Below, in pieces: positions 11,831 to 23,047 of a stretch of 64,000 bases of DNA. Source of the DNA: Hofstenia miamia (taxonomy: Eukaryota; Xenacoelomorpha; Acoela); NCBI GenBank assembly GCA_004352715.1, contig SCFE01000012.1, forward strand, positions 1,415,065-1,479,064, read 5' to 3'. The notes under the pieces are model-generated. The model saw only the letters and a list, made by a program, of their open reading frames with translations. It was not told where the DNA came from and made no database searches. The first letter of the stretch is position 1, and every line of letters begins with the position of its first letter. Made by a program: the position numbers and the translations under genes.

Positions 11831-12098
11831 TTTATGATTGGATACATTTTGACACTTGAACAATAGGGTATAGATAAAAAATTACACAATTTTAACATTG
11901 TCTTTTAAGAAGTGCAACTTTGTACACACAGCAGCATAATTGAATTTTACATGGTTGTAGTGTTTTTATAATTTGTTACATTTTGACATTTGAAAAATGT
12001 TATTAGATCAAACAATGTAATGTTGATGTTATCTGTTAAGAAGTGCAACTTTATACATAGAGTGGATTAATAGAATTTCACATTGATGAAAGAACTAC
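11831..12098. repeat. Diverged tandem duplication, period about 134 bp
   Basis: Two units start at about 11831 and 11965. Shared landmarks are 'ACATTTTGACA' and 'AAGAAGTGCAACTTT'. The units differ by scattered substitutions and small indels, so the duplication is old. Confidence 0.65.
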
Positions 12099-12705
12099 CC
12101 ATAAAGATTTGAAACTTTTTGGTAAGCTATTTTCATAATTAAATCTCAGATATTTTTTTGATTCTTAATGCTTTTTTGCAATACTATCTCTAGTTAGTTT
12201 TATGTATATTTCTTTTAAAATGTGATCAATTTTATTTTATTGAATTGTTGTGAATTTACTGTCTGATTTTAAATTTATTGTATACTATACTATGAAAAAC
12301 CATAGTTTGTTTTTTAGTAAACATTTCTTTAAAATTATAATTGTTATGTGTTTATACTGTGATCACATTGCATATGTTTTCTACAGCATTCCCATCCTAA
12401 CAATGATGATAAATTAACATAATAGACAAATTTAATAGTGAGATATATATGGTCATTATAAGCAAAGTGGAGAATAAATTACATTTTTGTCTTGTCTTAA
12501 ACACACATGTGGGTTTTAACATGTATGTTTATTAAATATTAGAAATTGTGAGTTTTTGCACAAACTATAGATTTTGGTTTTTTCTGAAAAATTATTTCTC
12601 TTTATTACAGAAATAAGGCATTATGCTTTTAATGACTCTTATTATCTCTCTGATTCAAAAATTTGTTATTAAATTTTATTGAATAAAAGAATTAAGTAAA
12701 GTAAA

Positions 12706-12865
12706 CATGTAAACTAAATTAATGTGTTATGTGGCATTTTCCAATGTCATGTATGTTAATAAAAAAACAAGTATGTAAAATGAACCATGTAAACTCAATT
12801 AATTTGTGATGCAGTATTTCCAATGTCATGCATGTTAATAAAAAAATCAAGTATGTAAAATAAAA
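12706..12865. repeat. Tandem duplication, period 80 bp
   Basis: The units start with 'CATGTAAACT' at 12706 and 12786. Both contain 'CCAATGTCATG' and 'GTTAATAAAAAAA' and end in 'AAGTATGTAAAAT'. A handful of differences separate them. Confidence 0.85.
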
Positions 12866-13773
12866 CAATATATTTTTGTTTGAAACTACTTATTAATTAT
12901 GACTTTTACTGAAGAAATTTAGCAATAAAATATAATTCCAAAAGGTGAATTTCTTGCATATAGAATTTCAATGATCTTTGAAAATTATTTATGTAATATG
13001 TATAAAAAAATTGGCTAAATTTTAAACAATATACTACAAGCAAATGTGTTTGCCAACAGAACATATTCCAATGATGTCAGAAATACACCCTCACCAATAT
13101 ACATGGCAAAGCAGAGGCCAAAGTTCTCCCTCTAGACCAATCAGAAAAAAGTGGAATGAAACAGCCCCACCTCTCAATCAATTATATTTTTAAAAAGTTT
13201 TTATTTTTGCAATTGACATGTGTTTTCTGTGAAATGCATTTATTACCCTCAATATTAAGAAATTATTTGTTTGAAAATACTTATACATTATGTAATTCCA
13301 AAAACATATATGAATAAAAATAATTGGTTACATTTTATACAATAGAATGCAAACAAAATTGTTTGCCAGCAAATATTACAACAAAAGAGAATATATTCCA
13401 ATGACGTCAGAGATACACAGACAGCCAAAGTACACAATTACATCATATCCATGCCCACCAGGGTCAAAATTAAAAAATATCAATGGGGTTGCATTGCCTT
13501 CTTACTAGGTAGCATCTGTTACCAAGCATTGATGTAAGTTAAATTATTGTTCTAAACTATTGTTTCATGTCAACTGTCCATAGGAATGTACTCATGTTAG
13601 CTATTGGATATATATATTTCCACTAATCTTTCTTTAACTGAAATAATTGAATACTATTTAGGTACTCTGCCATCATAGCTCTGCTCCACGAATGGTGTAT
13701 CTATGGCCTCCAGCTGACTCCAATCTCTGCATCACTACATTTGTGTTTCCATAGCTGATCTAGGTGGCTCTGA
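12866..13773. other. No gene seen; contains the first copy of a dispersed 400-bp repeat
   Basis: AT-rich non-coding sequence. Positions 13092-13491 recur at 15893-16292. CpG is nearly absent up to about 13690. Confidence 0.6.
13092..13491. repeat. 400-bp direct repeat, copy 1 (copy 2 at 15893-16292)
   Basis: It matches 15893-16292 at a constant offset of 2801 bp without indels and with only a few substitutions. Copy 2 starts directly after a single N at 15892, so it may be an allelic contig rather than a true second locus. Confidence 0.9.
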
Positions 13774-14198
13774 NNNNNNNNNNNNNNNNNNNNNNNNNNN
13801 NNNNNNNNNNNNNNNNNNNNNNNNNNNNNNNNNNNNNNNNNNNNNNNNNNNNNNNNNNNNNNNNNNNNNNNNNNNNNNNNNNNNNNNNNNNNNNNNNNNN
13901 NNNNNNNNNNNNNNNNNNNNNNNNNNNNNNNNNNNNNNNNNNNNNNNNNNNNNNNNNNNNNNNNNNNNNNNNNNNNNNNNNNNNNNNNNNNNNNNNNNNN
14001 NNNNNNNNNNNNNNNNNNNNNNNNNNNNNNNNNNNNNNNNNNNNNNNNNNNNNNNNNNNNNNNNNNNNNNNNNNNNNNNNNNNNNNNNNNNNNNNNNNNN
14101 NNNNNNNNNNNNNNNNNNNNNNNNNNNNNNNNNNNNNNNNNNNNNNNNNNNNNNNNNNNNNNNNNNNNNNNNNNNNNNNNNNNNNNNNNNNNNNNNNN
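13774..14198. other. Assembly gap (425 N)
   Basis: The run of N separates CpG-poor sequence on the left from CpG-bearing sequence on the right. No shared sequence was seen at its edges. Confidence 0.9.
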
Positions 14199-15061
14199 GC
14201 TCAACAAAGTTCTTATGTGTTCCCTATCCTAACTCAGTGTAGTTCTCAATGAAAGTTGTAACTGACTTAAACTCAATTTGTACCATGTATTTTATTCACT
14301 TTGTAAACATTGCAATGTCGCTAGATGCTTAATAATTATTACTTCAGCCATTACCAAAAACTATTGGCTATAATTAAGTTAATATAATTAAGTTACTTAA
14401 TAACTTGCAGCTTCCTACCTTACATTTACATAACATAATGCATGCTTGGTCGATTTATTGGTCTATTATAGGTCACCTAAGTCTATCAGATAAAATATGT
14501 ATAACCTACATTAGGCTATCCAGCCCTTTTTCACCAATGTTGATTATTGCTTACATGCAAACATCGAATTGATAGCCAGCTAAACAGAAAAGAAAAACTC
14601 CTATTTGTATACCTAACATAAATGCAGGTTCATGGCTTGGATCAAGGACCCTTGAGTCACTCCTGATATGTTTCCAAATTACTACTACTGCACTTACCAT
14701 TTAGCTTGACATTGTATATAAATAATCAAACCAATATAAAATCTAAGAATAAGATTTTTGAAGAATTTACTTCAACAGTTTCCAAATTAATTTCAGCTCT
14801 ATTTATACTCTAATTCAAAAAGTACCTGTTGTTCGAAATTTGAATTTAGTTTGTCTGCCAAAATGGCTAAAAATAGTGGAAGCGATTTCGCCCCCTTAGT
14901 TTAGTCAAATTATTCGAAGACAAGTACTAATTTGCTATGTTATTAATTGGTTGCATTTACAAAGATAATACGGTAATTAACAATCATAATTCGATCTTAG
15001 TTTCGACTAATCATCTGATCTTCTTCTTTATTAGCAGCATTATTCTTTGGATTATGCTACA
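14199..15061. other. No gene seen; CpG-bearing block
   Basis: AT-rich non-coding sequence with about ten CpGs, unlike both neighbours. It ends at about 15061, where the CpG-free repeat copy begins without an N. Confidence 0.6.
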
Positions 15062-15891
15062 CTAAGCCTGAAATTTACACTAAGAACAGCATTCCAATGG
15101 AATACAATTACAATAAAAGCAAATGCACAAAACATAATTGAAGAAAAATAAATATGATAAATACATGAAGACCTCAATTATTCACTCATAATGTCATATT
15201 AATTCTAAGATTATTTAAGGCTTGCAATGTGATTTGAGAACTCATTATAACAAAGCTTATTGTTAATGGAACATGTTCAAAAGATGAGACAATCTACTAA
15301 CTTCTGACATAAATAGATAGAATTTGAAACTATTGGCATTATCCCATATTGAAGAAAGTTGATTCACATTCACCCCACAATTGTTGAAACAATATTAAGG
15401 TTTTAGCAAGAATCATGTGACAGGGCCTTTTTTTGGAATTGGAAGACAAATTGATCAAAAATAGATTGATGCATTGAAAGAAGAGTAATTACAAATATGT
15501 CAAATTGGTGACATTTCAAACAACCATCATTCAACAACAATTGTTATCATCATAATGGAATTAGTTCATGTGAATGATATATTCATATGGTTTGAAAAGC
15601 CTCAGCTCAGCCAACTGTATTGTATTAGTGCACATTAAATCCTTTGATCAAGATGGAATCCCATGGTTTATCATAGAATATGCCAGTTCCTAATAATTTA
15701 ACCTAATCTGAATTTCTTGGTTTTATGTATGTTTGAACTTTATTAATGTAAATGTTGCAAAATAGTTTTTAATGGTGTGTGTGACTTAGTCTCAGAATCA
15801 TAACTTCAAATATTATTATGAAGAATTTTACAATTCTTTTTTACCCATCCAAACAGTTTCACTCAAAGGCATTGTCTTTAGCTATGCTAAC
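15062..15891. repeat. About 830-bp direct repeat, copy 1 (copy 2 at 16312-17143)
   Basis: It starts at 'CTAAGCCTGAAATTTACA' and is nearly identical to 16312-17143, with scattered substitutions and a few short indels. It stops at the single N at 15892. No coding frame was seen. Tandem duplication and two haplotypes placed in series are both possible. Confidence 0.9.
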
Positions 15892-15892
15892 N

Positions 15893-16292
15893 CACCAATA
15901 TACATGGCAAAGCAGAGGCCAAAGTTCTCCCTCTAGACCAATCAGAAAAAAGTGGAATGAAACAGCCCCACCTCTCAATCAATTATATTTTTAATAAGTT
16001 TTTATTTTTGCAATTGACATGTTTTTTCTGTGAAATGCATTTATTACCCTCAATATTAAAAAATTATTTGTTTGAAAATACTTATAAATTATGTAATTCC
16101 AAAAACATATATGAATAAAAATAATTGGTTACATTTTATACAATAGAATGCAAACAAAATTGTTTGCTAGCAAATATTACAACAAAAGAGAATATATTCC
16201 AATGACATCAGAGATACACAGACAGCCAAAGTACACATTTACATCATATCCATGCCCACCAGGGTCAAAAGTAAAAAATATCAATGGGGTTG
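15893..16292. repeat. 400-bp direct repeat, copy 2
   Basis: This is the copy of 13092-13491. Here it is followed after about 20 bp by the second copy of the 830-bp repeat, an order not seen at the first location. Confidence 0.9.
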
Positions 16293-16311
16293 GCTTGTCT
16301 TCTTACTACTG

Positions 16312-17143
16312 CTAAGCCTGAAATTTACATTAAGAACATAATTCCAATAGAGTACAATTACAATAAAAGCAAATGCACAAGACATAATTGAAGAAAAATA
16401 AATAAGATAAATACATCAAGACCTCACTTATTTACTCATAATGTCATATTAATTCTAAGATTATTTAAGGCTTGCAATGTGATTTGAGAACTCATTATAA
16501 CAAAGCTTATTGTTAATGGAACATGTTCAAAAGATGAGACAATCTAATCTAACTTCTGACATAAATAGATAGAATTTGAAACTATTGGCCTTATCCCATA
16601 TTGAGTAAAGTTGATTCATGTTCACCCCACAATTGTTGAAACAATATTAAGGTTTTAGCAAGAATCATGTTACAGTGCCTTCTTTTGGAATATGAAGACA
16701 AATTGATCAAAAATAGATTGATGCATTGAAAGAAGAGTAATTACAAATATGTCAAATTGGTGACATTTCAAACAATCATCATTCAACAACAATTGTTATC
16801 ATCATAATGGCATTAGTTCTTGTGAATGATATATTCATATGGTTTGAAAAGCCTCAGCTCAGCCAACTGTATTGTATTAGTGCACATTAAATCCTTTGAT
16901 CAAGATGGAATCCCATGGTTTATCATAGAATATGCCAGTTCCTAATAATTTAACCTAATCTGCATTTTTTGGTTTTATGTATGTTTGAACTTTATTAATG
17001 TAAATGTTGCAAAATAGTTTTTAATGGTGTGTGTGACTTAGTCTCAGAATCATAACTTCAAATATTATTATGAAGAATTTTACAATTCTTTTTTACCCAT
17101 CCAAACAGTTTCACTCAAAGGCATTGTCTTTAGCTATGCTAAC
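16312..17143. repeat. About 830-bp direct repeat, copy 2
   Basis: This is the copy of 15062-15891. Beyond the point where copy 1 is cut by the N, the sequence continues into the 273-bp tandem duplication. Confidence 0.9.
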
Positions 17144-17492
17144 AGCTGTAAAAGTGCTGTGCTTCACTCACATTTTAAAATAATAATGGAAGTTTTCAAT
17201 GTAAAGTACCTCTAAGAATAATTTAACCTAATCTGCATTTTTTGGTTTTATGTATGTTTGAACTTTATTAATGTAAATGTTGCAAAATAGTTTTTAATGG
17301 TGTGTGTGACTTAGTCTCAGAATCATAACTTCAAATATTATTATGAAGAATTTTACAATTCTTTTTTACCCATCCAAACAGTTTCACTCAAAGGCATTGT
17401 CTTTAGCTATGCTAACAGCTGTAAAAGTGCTGTGCTTCACTCACATTTTAAAATAATAATGGAAGTTTTCAATGTGAAGTACCTCTAAGAAT
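16944..17492. repeat. 273-bp tandem duplication
   Basis: Positions 16944-17219 are repeated at 17217-17492, head to tail, with almost no differences. The join lies at the short shared string 'TAAGAAT(A)'. The low divergence indicates a recent event or an assembly echo. Confidence 0.9.
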
Positions 17493-18224
17493 TATAAATT
17501 AAAGGTTTGTCACTTCTTATACATTGTCATCATTATTGCTTTCCTTGGTTCCCCACAAATTTAAATTTGCTGTAAAACACAATATTAAATTTGACCGATT
17601 TAACTTTAGCCGTTTTGTAGTAACCGAATTTATAGAAAGGAAATGATAATTAATAGGTAGCCTGGCTATGCTAGTTTTTTCAGATATTTTAACAATCCAT
17701 TTAGCAATTATGTGCATCTCAATTGAAAATTAGCATTTACTTTCGTCAATTTATCAATAACTTCGATGCTGCACATCGTTTCCTAGCACTCGTTAATTTA
17801 AAATTTTAATAAATTTTAAGGAAATATTCTATGATGCTACGACATTCGAAAAGCATTTATTTGCTCTTAAGAATTCTATTAAACATTTTTCTTTGCTTTT
17901 AATTATAACAGTCGTTTGCAATTACGGTTCAATAAGTTTCATGTTCAGTTGATCAATTAATTGAAATCATTGAATGTTTCTGTTTCATTTGTTCATTGTT
18001 GTGGGTTTGCACGAATACTGTTATGTAATTCCCAAATTTTTACAATCATGTGTTATTCTATTTATTTCAGGACTAATTCCGATGTGATCGTAAAAATCTG
18101 TTAAAAATTGAATTGCATAAATATGTTTTTAATACAGTTTGGAATTCAGATTTGCACTCGTTTACTTTGATTTCTCCACCAGATTAGCACAGAACATCGT
18201 TGTTGTAGACTGTGTGGTTTTCTA
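17493..18224. other. No gene seen
   Basis: AT-rich non-coding sequence in which CpG frequency returns to ordinary levels from about 17590. No motif was recognised. Confidence 0.6.
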
Positions 18225-18727
18225 TTAACCCATTAAACGCGAAATTTTTTTCTATAAGTTTATTTGTTTTATTAAATGAAAATTGTGATAACTAGAATAG
18301 TTAAAGTGATATTTAGGAAAAACATTCACTTTTTTACGAACCAGAGACTTTATTTTGTTGGCAACAATTGTTGCCAATCGCCGGGAGTGAACAATCTTTA
18401 AAAAATTCATAAAACATTTGTTGATAAAATGCTTCTGGTAGAACATCATTCTGTCTAATAGCCTTTGCGTTCGTTCTATGACATCTACAGTTCATGAAGG
18501 AATTTATAGATAAGCTTTCAAAGCAAAGTGAAAATATTTTGACTGATTTTAGGCCTATATAATCGTAAGAAAAATTTCCAATGATTACATTATACATTAC
18601 AAAAGCATCAATCATACACGGAAGAATGTCTTGTCAGTGGTGAAGTCTTATCATGATATTTTTTTTAGGACAAAAACACAAAAATGGGAGTGGCAACAAT
18701 TGTTTCCAATCGCCATTAATAGGTTAG
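18225..18727. mobile_element. Candidate piggyBac-like MITE (about 0.5 kb)
   Basis: The left end reads TTAA followed by CCCATTAAACGCGA. The right end, read on the other strand, gives TAACCTATTAATGGCGA, matching at 14 of 17 positions. The flank is TTAA on the left and TTAG on the right, so the target duplication is imperfect. A perfect 16-bp palindrome GGCAACAATTGTTGCC lies at 18360-18375, with a one-mismatch copy at 18692-18707 near the right end. A CCC-starting end at TTAA is typical of piggyBac-type elements. No transposase was recognised. Confidence 0.5.
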
Positions 18728-19589
18728 AAATGAGCTTGTAAAGTCCATTGTCAAGGTCATTGAGTGTTGAATGCGGAGTTTTTGATATAAGCTTCATAGC
18801 CTTGGATTAAAATTGATAGTTGTGAATAGATTAAATTTGACTGTGTTGTTGATTATATTATATTGTCTATCTGAGGTAGTTGATAGATGACTCTTTAGTT
18901 GTGAAATGTTGTGGCATTAGTGAGTTTGTTGTCTTGCTGGTAGAAAAGGGGCTTTTGCTTTTGTTGCTTAGGCAAAGAGTAAATCAGTATGCATTAGATA
19001 TGTTGATAACGACCTCCATATTCAAAAAAATTTTCTTTTGTTGTCAAAGACACTGACGAGGTGTCAATATCAAATATCGTTTTCGATGTAATTTCAAGCT
19101 TTAACTTATCTCATGATTTATTTCATTGTCAAGCTTATAACGTTTGGCATCCTCTTGTATTATTCTTTCACTGCAGCGCCCACCTGGGGAATCTTATCAT
19201 GCAATATACCATTCTTCATCCGTGATGCCTATCAATGGATCCATGAATTGTGAGTTCTATTTAGCACATCAGTAAAGTCAAAAGAACTCTTTAAAGGTTT
19301 AGCTGCTGAATTGAGTGATTCTCCGTGTTTCTTCGTTAATCTTATTCGACCTCTTTGACCTATTAAGTGGTTATTTCGCCTGTCTGTTATTAAGTGTTGC
19401 TGAATTATCGCAACGCATTGAAATTGAAAAATCCACAAAATTCAATAAATTATTGGATCGGTTTTCAAAATGGGAAACCCTTTTGGGGCTTGTGCTCTCC
19501 AATTTCTCTTCTTAAGCTGCAAATTTTTATTTTCAATAAAGCAGCTAAAGATAGTAAGAAATGCAAATGTTTTAACCGATCTGTCTCAT
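18728..19589. other. No gene seen
   Basis: Non-coding AT-rich DNA with ordinary CpG content. No repeats or RNA genes were recognised. Confidence 0.55.
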
Positions 19590-20130
19590 CAGGTGAAAAG
19601 GTAGCTGCATATGATGTTAATGAACCAATTCTGCTCAAGAGGTTTGGGGTTTCCTGTAAAGAAAATCATTTTCTTACAGCAGCTGATTATGGTTATATGC
19701 ACTTGGAATTTATTGATGCTATTATTTGTGATCTTGAACAAAAAATGAATTATCCAGTTACTTGATAATAGAAGAAATGATCAACTCAACATTCATTGAC
19801 TGGTACCTTGTTGTAATTATATTGAACTCAACGATAATGATCTACAAAGAATGCTTACGCACATTGCAAGTGCTAGCGATTTAAATGTTGCAAAGCCGGT
19901 TCATAGGAACATCCCACAAGAGATCCGGCATTTATTTCCCCAAGTGTACTTCCTTATGAAAACCGATGTTTGGCGGTATACTCTCATTGTCTGCGGCTGA
20001 GTGCAGTTTCTCTACCCTTAGAAGACTCAAGACATGGTTGCGCAGCTCTATTGGACAAAAGCGTCTGAACTATGTTTATTTTTGTCATGGTCACTGCAAT
20101 AACTGGATGACTTGGATATAAATAAATTTG
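19590..20130 (+). pseudogene. hAT transposase C-terminal relic, copy 1
   Basis: Fragments in different frames resemble the C-terminal half of hAT-type transposases of the ZMYM/DUF4371-like group. They are a stretch around 'KFGV/KRFGVSCKENHF' followed by 'FIDAIICDLE', then 'RNIPQEIRHLFPQVYF', then the dimerisation-region signature 'SAAECSFSTLRRLKTWLR' and 'GQKRLNYVYF' near 20000-20090. Stops and frameshifts separate them, and the catalytic N-terminal half is absent. The locus is repeated at 21180-21700. Confidence 0.7.
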
Positions 20131-20832
20131 CCAAGCTGTTTTATCGTTGTTAATCAATAAATGTTACCTGTATTTATGTTATTTATAAATAATATTTTTT
20201 ATAATTGTAATTGGGAATATCGAATTATCAAGATTCTAGAAAAAAATAAACATTCGCGCTTGATTGAGTGGGTGTGAGGCCGTTTTCAGGTACAATTCCT
20301 AGATTTTTATTTGCTCGACGGCAATGTTGGCCTGATTGCTTGTCTAAAGATATATGTATAAAGTGTTCGATACCAATATTTTTAAATTTATTTATTTTCA
20401 AATGTATTGCTAATATATGCCTATTTTATCCAAATTCTGCATATTAAATACAACTGCATTCACAATAACAGAGACTATCAGACGATAACAATGTAAATCG
20501 TTCGTAAGTAGTTTTGTCCGATATTTAGTTACATAAATTATTCGTTATATATCTAAAAATTCAATTTAAACTTTACGTGTGCATGATTAAATATTTCATA
20601 AAACAGTTGCAAAACAATTTAAATAAAATTAAAATATATTACAAGAACTGTAGCATAGGAAAAACTGGAAGCCTAATATTAGACTTTTTAACAGGCCTTT
20701 TTGTACTATGATTTAAGATTTTTAGCAGTGGATATTTTCTTAGTGTTAGACAAATTGAAAACATATCGATTTCGACAGAAACAATTTAAGTTAAATTATT
20801 GATATTGAAGTGACAATGATATGATCTTTTCC
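19595..20832. repeat. About 1.2-kb direct repeat, copy 1 (copy 2 at 21180-22346)
   Basis: The copies share nearly all substitution-free sequence but differ by several indels: 17 bp inserted near 21325, and deletions near 21580 and 21660 in copy 2. Copy 1 runs directly, without N, into a piece of the RING exon at 20832. Copy 2 begins just after a single N at 21179. Confidence 0.9.
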
Positions 20833-21178
20833 TTGAACAACTTTCAGACAACCACAAATGTCTTCCTTGTCAGCACACATTTTGTTTGGAATGTCTGCTT
20901 AAGTTGAATGAACATCTTTGTCCTGAATGCAGATGCCCATTCCCTCAGGATATTTATTCACTTCCACAAAATCTATTACTCAATCGAATGCTGGGTGCTC
21001 TTTGGAAGATTGAGAGTAGCAAACCTCATCCTGGGTATCCTCTTTCAACATTGTAAATATGCTTATTATTTTTAGATCTCCAGTAGCAACAGATATCAAT
21101 ATTAATGATGCGAATAAGTATTACATTGTGAAAGAGTCTTATAAAGCCATTCATGCTAAGTACGTTTATATATATATA
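20832..21178 (+). pseudogene. Displaced partial copy of the POSH RING exon and its 3' flank
   Basis: The sequence matches 22720 to about 23066, including the second half of the RING domain, the short intron and exon 2, but lacks the start codon and the first ring cysteines. It is joined to the end of the 1.2-kb repeat at a point where the other copy continues with about 370 bp of different sequence. It ends in a TA run and a single N at 21179. It is most likely an alternative haplotype carrying a deletion, or a chimeric contig. It cannot encode a working RING domain. Confidence 0.85.
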
Positions 21179-21179
21179 N

Positions 21180-21700
21180 GAAAAGGTAACTGCATATGAT
21201 GTTAATGAACCAATTCTGCTCAAGAGGTTTGGGGTGTCCTGTAAAGAAAATCATTTTCCTACAGCAGCTGATTATGGTTATATGCACTTGGAATTTATTG
21301 ATGCTATTATTTGTGATCTTGAAACCGTTTTGATTTGAACAAAAAATGAATTATCCAGTTACTTGATAATGGAAGAAATGATCAACTCAACATTCATTGA
21401 CTGGTACCTTGTTGTAATTATATTGAACTCAACGATAATGATCTACAAAGAATGCTTAAGCACATTGCAAGTGCTAGCGATTTAAATGTTGCAAAGCCGG
21501 CTCATAGGAACATCCCACAAGAGATCCGGCATTTATTTCCCCATGTGTACTTCCTTATGAAAACCGATGTTTGGCGGTACACTCTCTACCCTCAGAAGAC
21601 TCAAGACATGGTTGCGCAGCTCTATTGGACAAAAGCGTCTGAACTATGGTTGGATATAAATGACTTGGATATAAATGTTACCTGTATTTATGTTATTTAT
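21180..21700 (+). pseudogene. hAT transposase C-terminal relic, copy 2
   Basis: Same fragments as copy 1, but the 'SAAECSF' signature is removed by a short deletion between CTCT repeats, and a further deletion removes the end of the frame. This copy is more decayed than copy 1. Confidence 0.7.
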
Positions 21701-22346
21701 AAATAATATTTTTTATAATTGTAATTGAGAATACCGAATTATCAAGATTCTAGAAAAAAATAACCATTCGCGCTTGATTGAGTGGGTGTGAGGCCGTTTT
21801 TAGGTACAATTCCTAGATTTTTATTTACTCGACGGCAATGTTGGCCTTATTGCTTGTCTGAAGATATATGTATAAAGTGTTCGATACCAATATTTTTAAA
21901 TTTATTTATTTTCAAATGTATTGCTAATATATGCCTATTTTATCCAAATTATGCATGTTAAATACAAATGCATTCACAATATCAAAGACTATCAGCCGAT
22001 AACAATGTAAATCGTTCGTAAGTAGTTTTGTCCGATATTTAGTTAAATAAATTATTCGTTATATATCTAAAAATTCAATTTAAACTTTACGTGTGCATGA
22101 TTAAATATTTCATAAAACAGTTGCAAAACAATTTAAATAAAATTAAAATATATTACAAGAACTGTAGCATAGGAAAAACTGGAAGCCTAATATTAGACTT
22201 TTTAACGGGCCTTTTTGTACTATGATTTAAGATTTTTAGCAGTGGATATTTTCTTAGTGTTAGACAAATTGAAACCATATCGATTTCGACAGAAACAATT
22301 TAAGTTAAATTATTGATATTGAAGTGACAATGATATGATCTTTTCC
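21180..22346. repeat. About 1.2-kb direct repeat, copy 2
   Basis: Copy of 19595-20832. It is continuous with the 5' region of the POSH gene, so this arrangement is likely the correct one. Confidence 0.9.
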
Positions 22347-22674
22347 AGGAAAAATCATTGACACGTTAAATTTGAGTAACATACTTAAAAGTTCGTAATA
22401 TTTATACAAATGACAAATTATCAAAAGCAAGTGCTATTGGAAAAGGTGTAGTTGTAATGTTTTTTTTATTAAATCACCCAATAAAATCGCATGATGAACT
22501 AAGAGAATTTATTCGATGTGTTTCAGTCTTCTGTCGTTCATTTCCTTAGTGTGAATAACACATCAGGAGGTGGATTTTTTCATGATAGTCGATAAAATAT
22601 TTTTCTGTAATGTTTCTAGAAAATTCTCTTTATCTTAGCAATGATTTTGAATTTCAATATTTTTTAGTTTTGCA

Positions 22675-22922
22675 ATGAATGCAGCATCATTGAGTGAAGT
22701 ACTAGAATGTGCTGTTTGTCTTGAACAACTTTCAGACAACCACAAATGTCTTCCTTGTCAGCACACATTTTGTTTGGAATGTCTGCTTAAGTTGAATGAA
22801 CATCTTTGTCCTGAATGCAGATGCCCATTCCCTCAGGATATTTATTCACTTCCACAAAATCTATTACTCAATCGAATGCTGGGTGCTCTTTGGAAGATTG
22901 AGAGTAGCAAACCTCATCCTGG
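22675..22922 (+). CDS. POSH: POSH exon 1: start codon and RING finger
   Basis: The ATG at 22675 begins the protein. Residues 12-53 form a C3HC4 RING: 'CAVCLEQL', then 'LPCQHTFCLECL', then 'CPECRCPF'. This is followed by 'LPQNLLLNRML', the short helix that follows the ring in POSH proteins. The ring recruits E2 enzymes for ubiquitin transfer. The open frame meets TAA at 22942, so splicing must occur earlier. GT at 22923 (GTATCC) and GT at 22941 (GTAAAT) are both in phase 2, and with the AG at 22962-22963 they give a 41-nt or 23-nt intron. I prefer the 41-nt intron on length grounds. A partial copy lies at 20832. Confidence 0.9.
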
Positions 22923-22963
22923 GTATCCTCTTTCAACATTGTAAATATGCTTATTATTTTTAG

Positions 22964-23047
22964 ATCTCCAGTAGCAACAGATATCAATATTAATGATGCG
23001 AATAAGTATTACATTGTGAAAGAGTCTTATAAAGCCATTCATGCTAA
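22964..23047 (+). CDS. POSH: POSH exon 2: linker and first strand of SH3-1
   Basis: It follows the acceptor TTATTTTTAG and ends at the strong donor GTACGT at 23048. It completes a phase-2 codon and ends in phase 2. It encodes an Asn/Asp-rich linker and 'ESYKAIHAK', which aligns with the first strand (ALYDY region) of an SH3 fold. The aromatic ALYDY residues are not conserved. Confidence 0.75.

Noticed and set aside
11400-13700. CRISPR-like arrays or regularly spaced repeats
   Set aside because: The repeats are two-unit tandem duplications of AT-rich DNA, and the window is clearly eukaryotic.
18334-18615. 93-codon minus-strand ORF as a piggyBac transposase fragment
   Set aside because: No catalytic motif or convincing similarity; it lies inside the small element and is probably chance.
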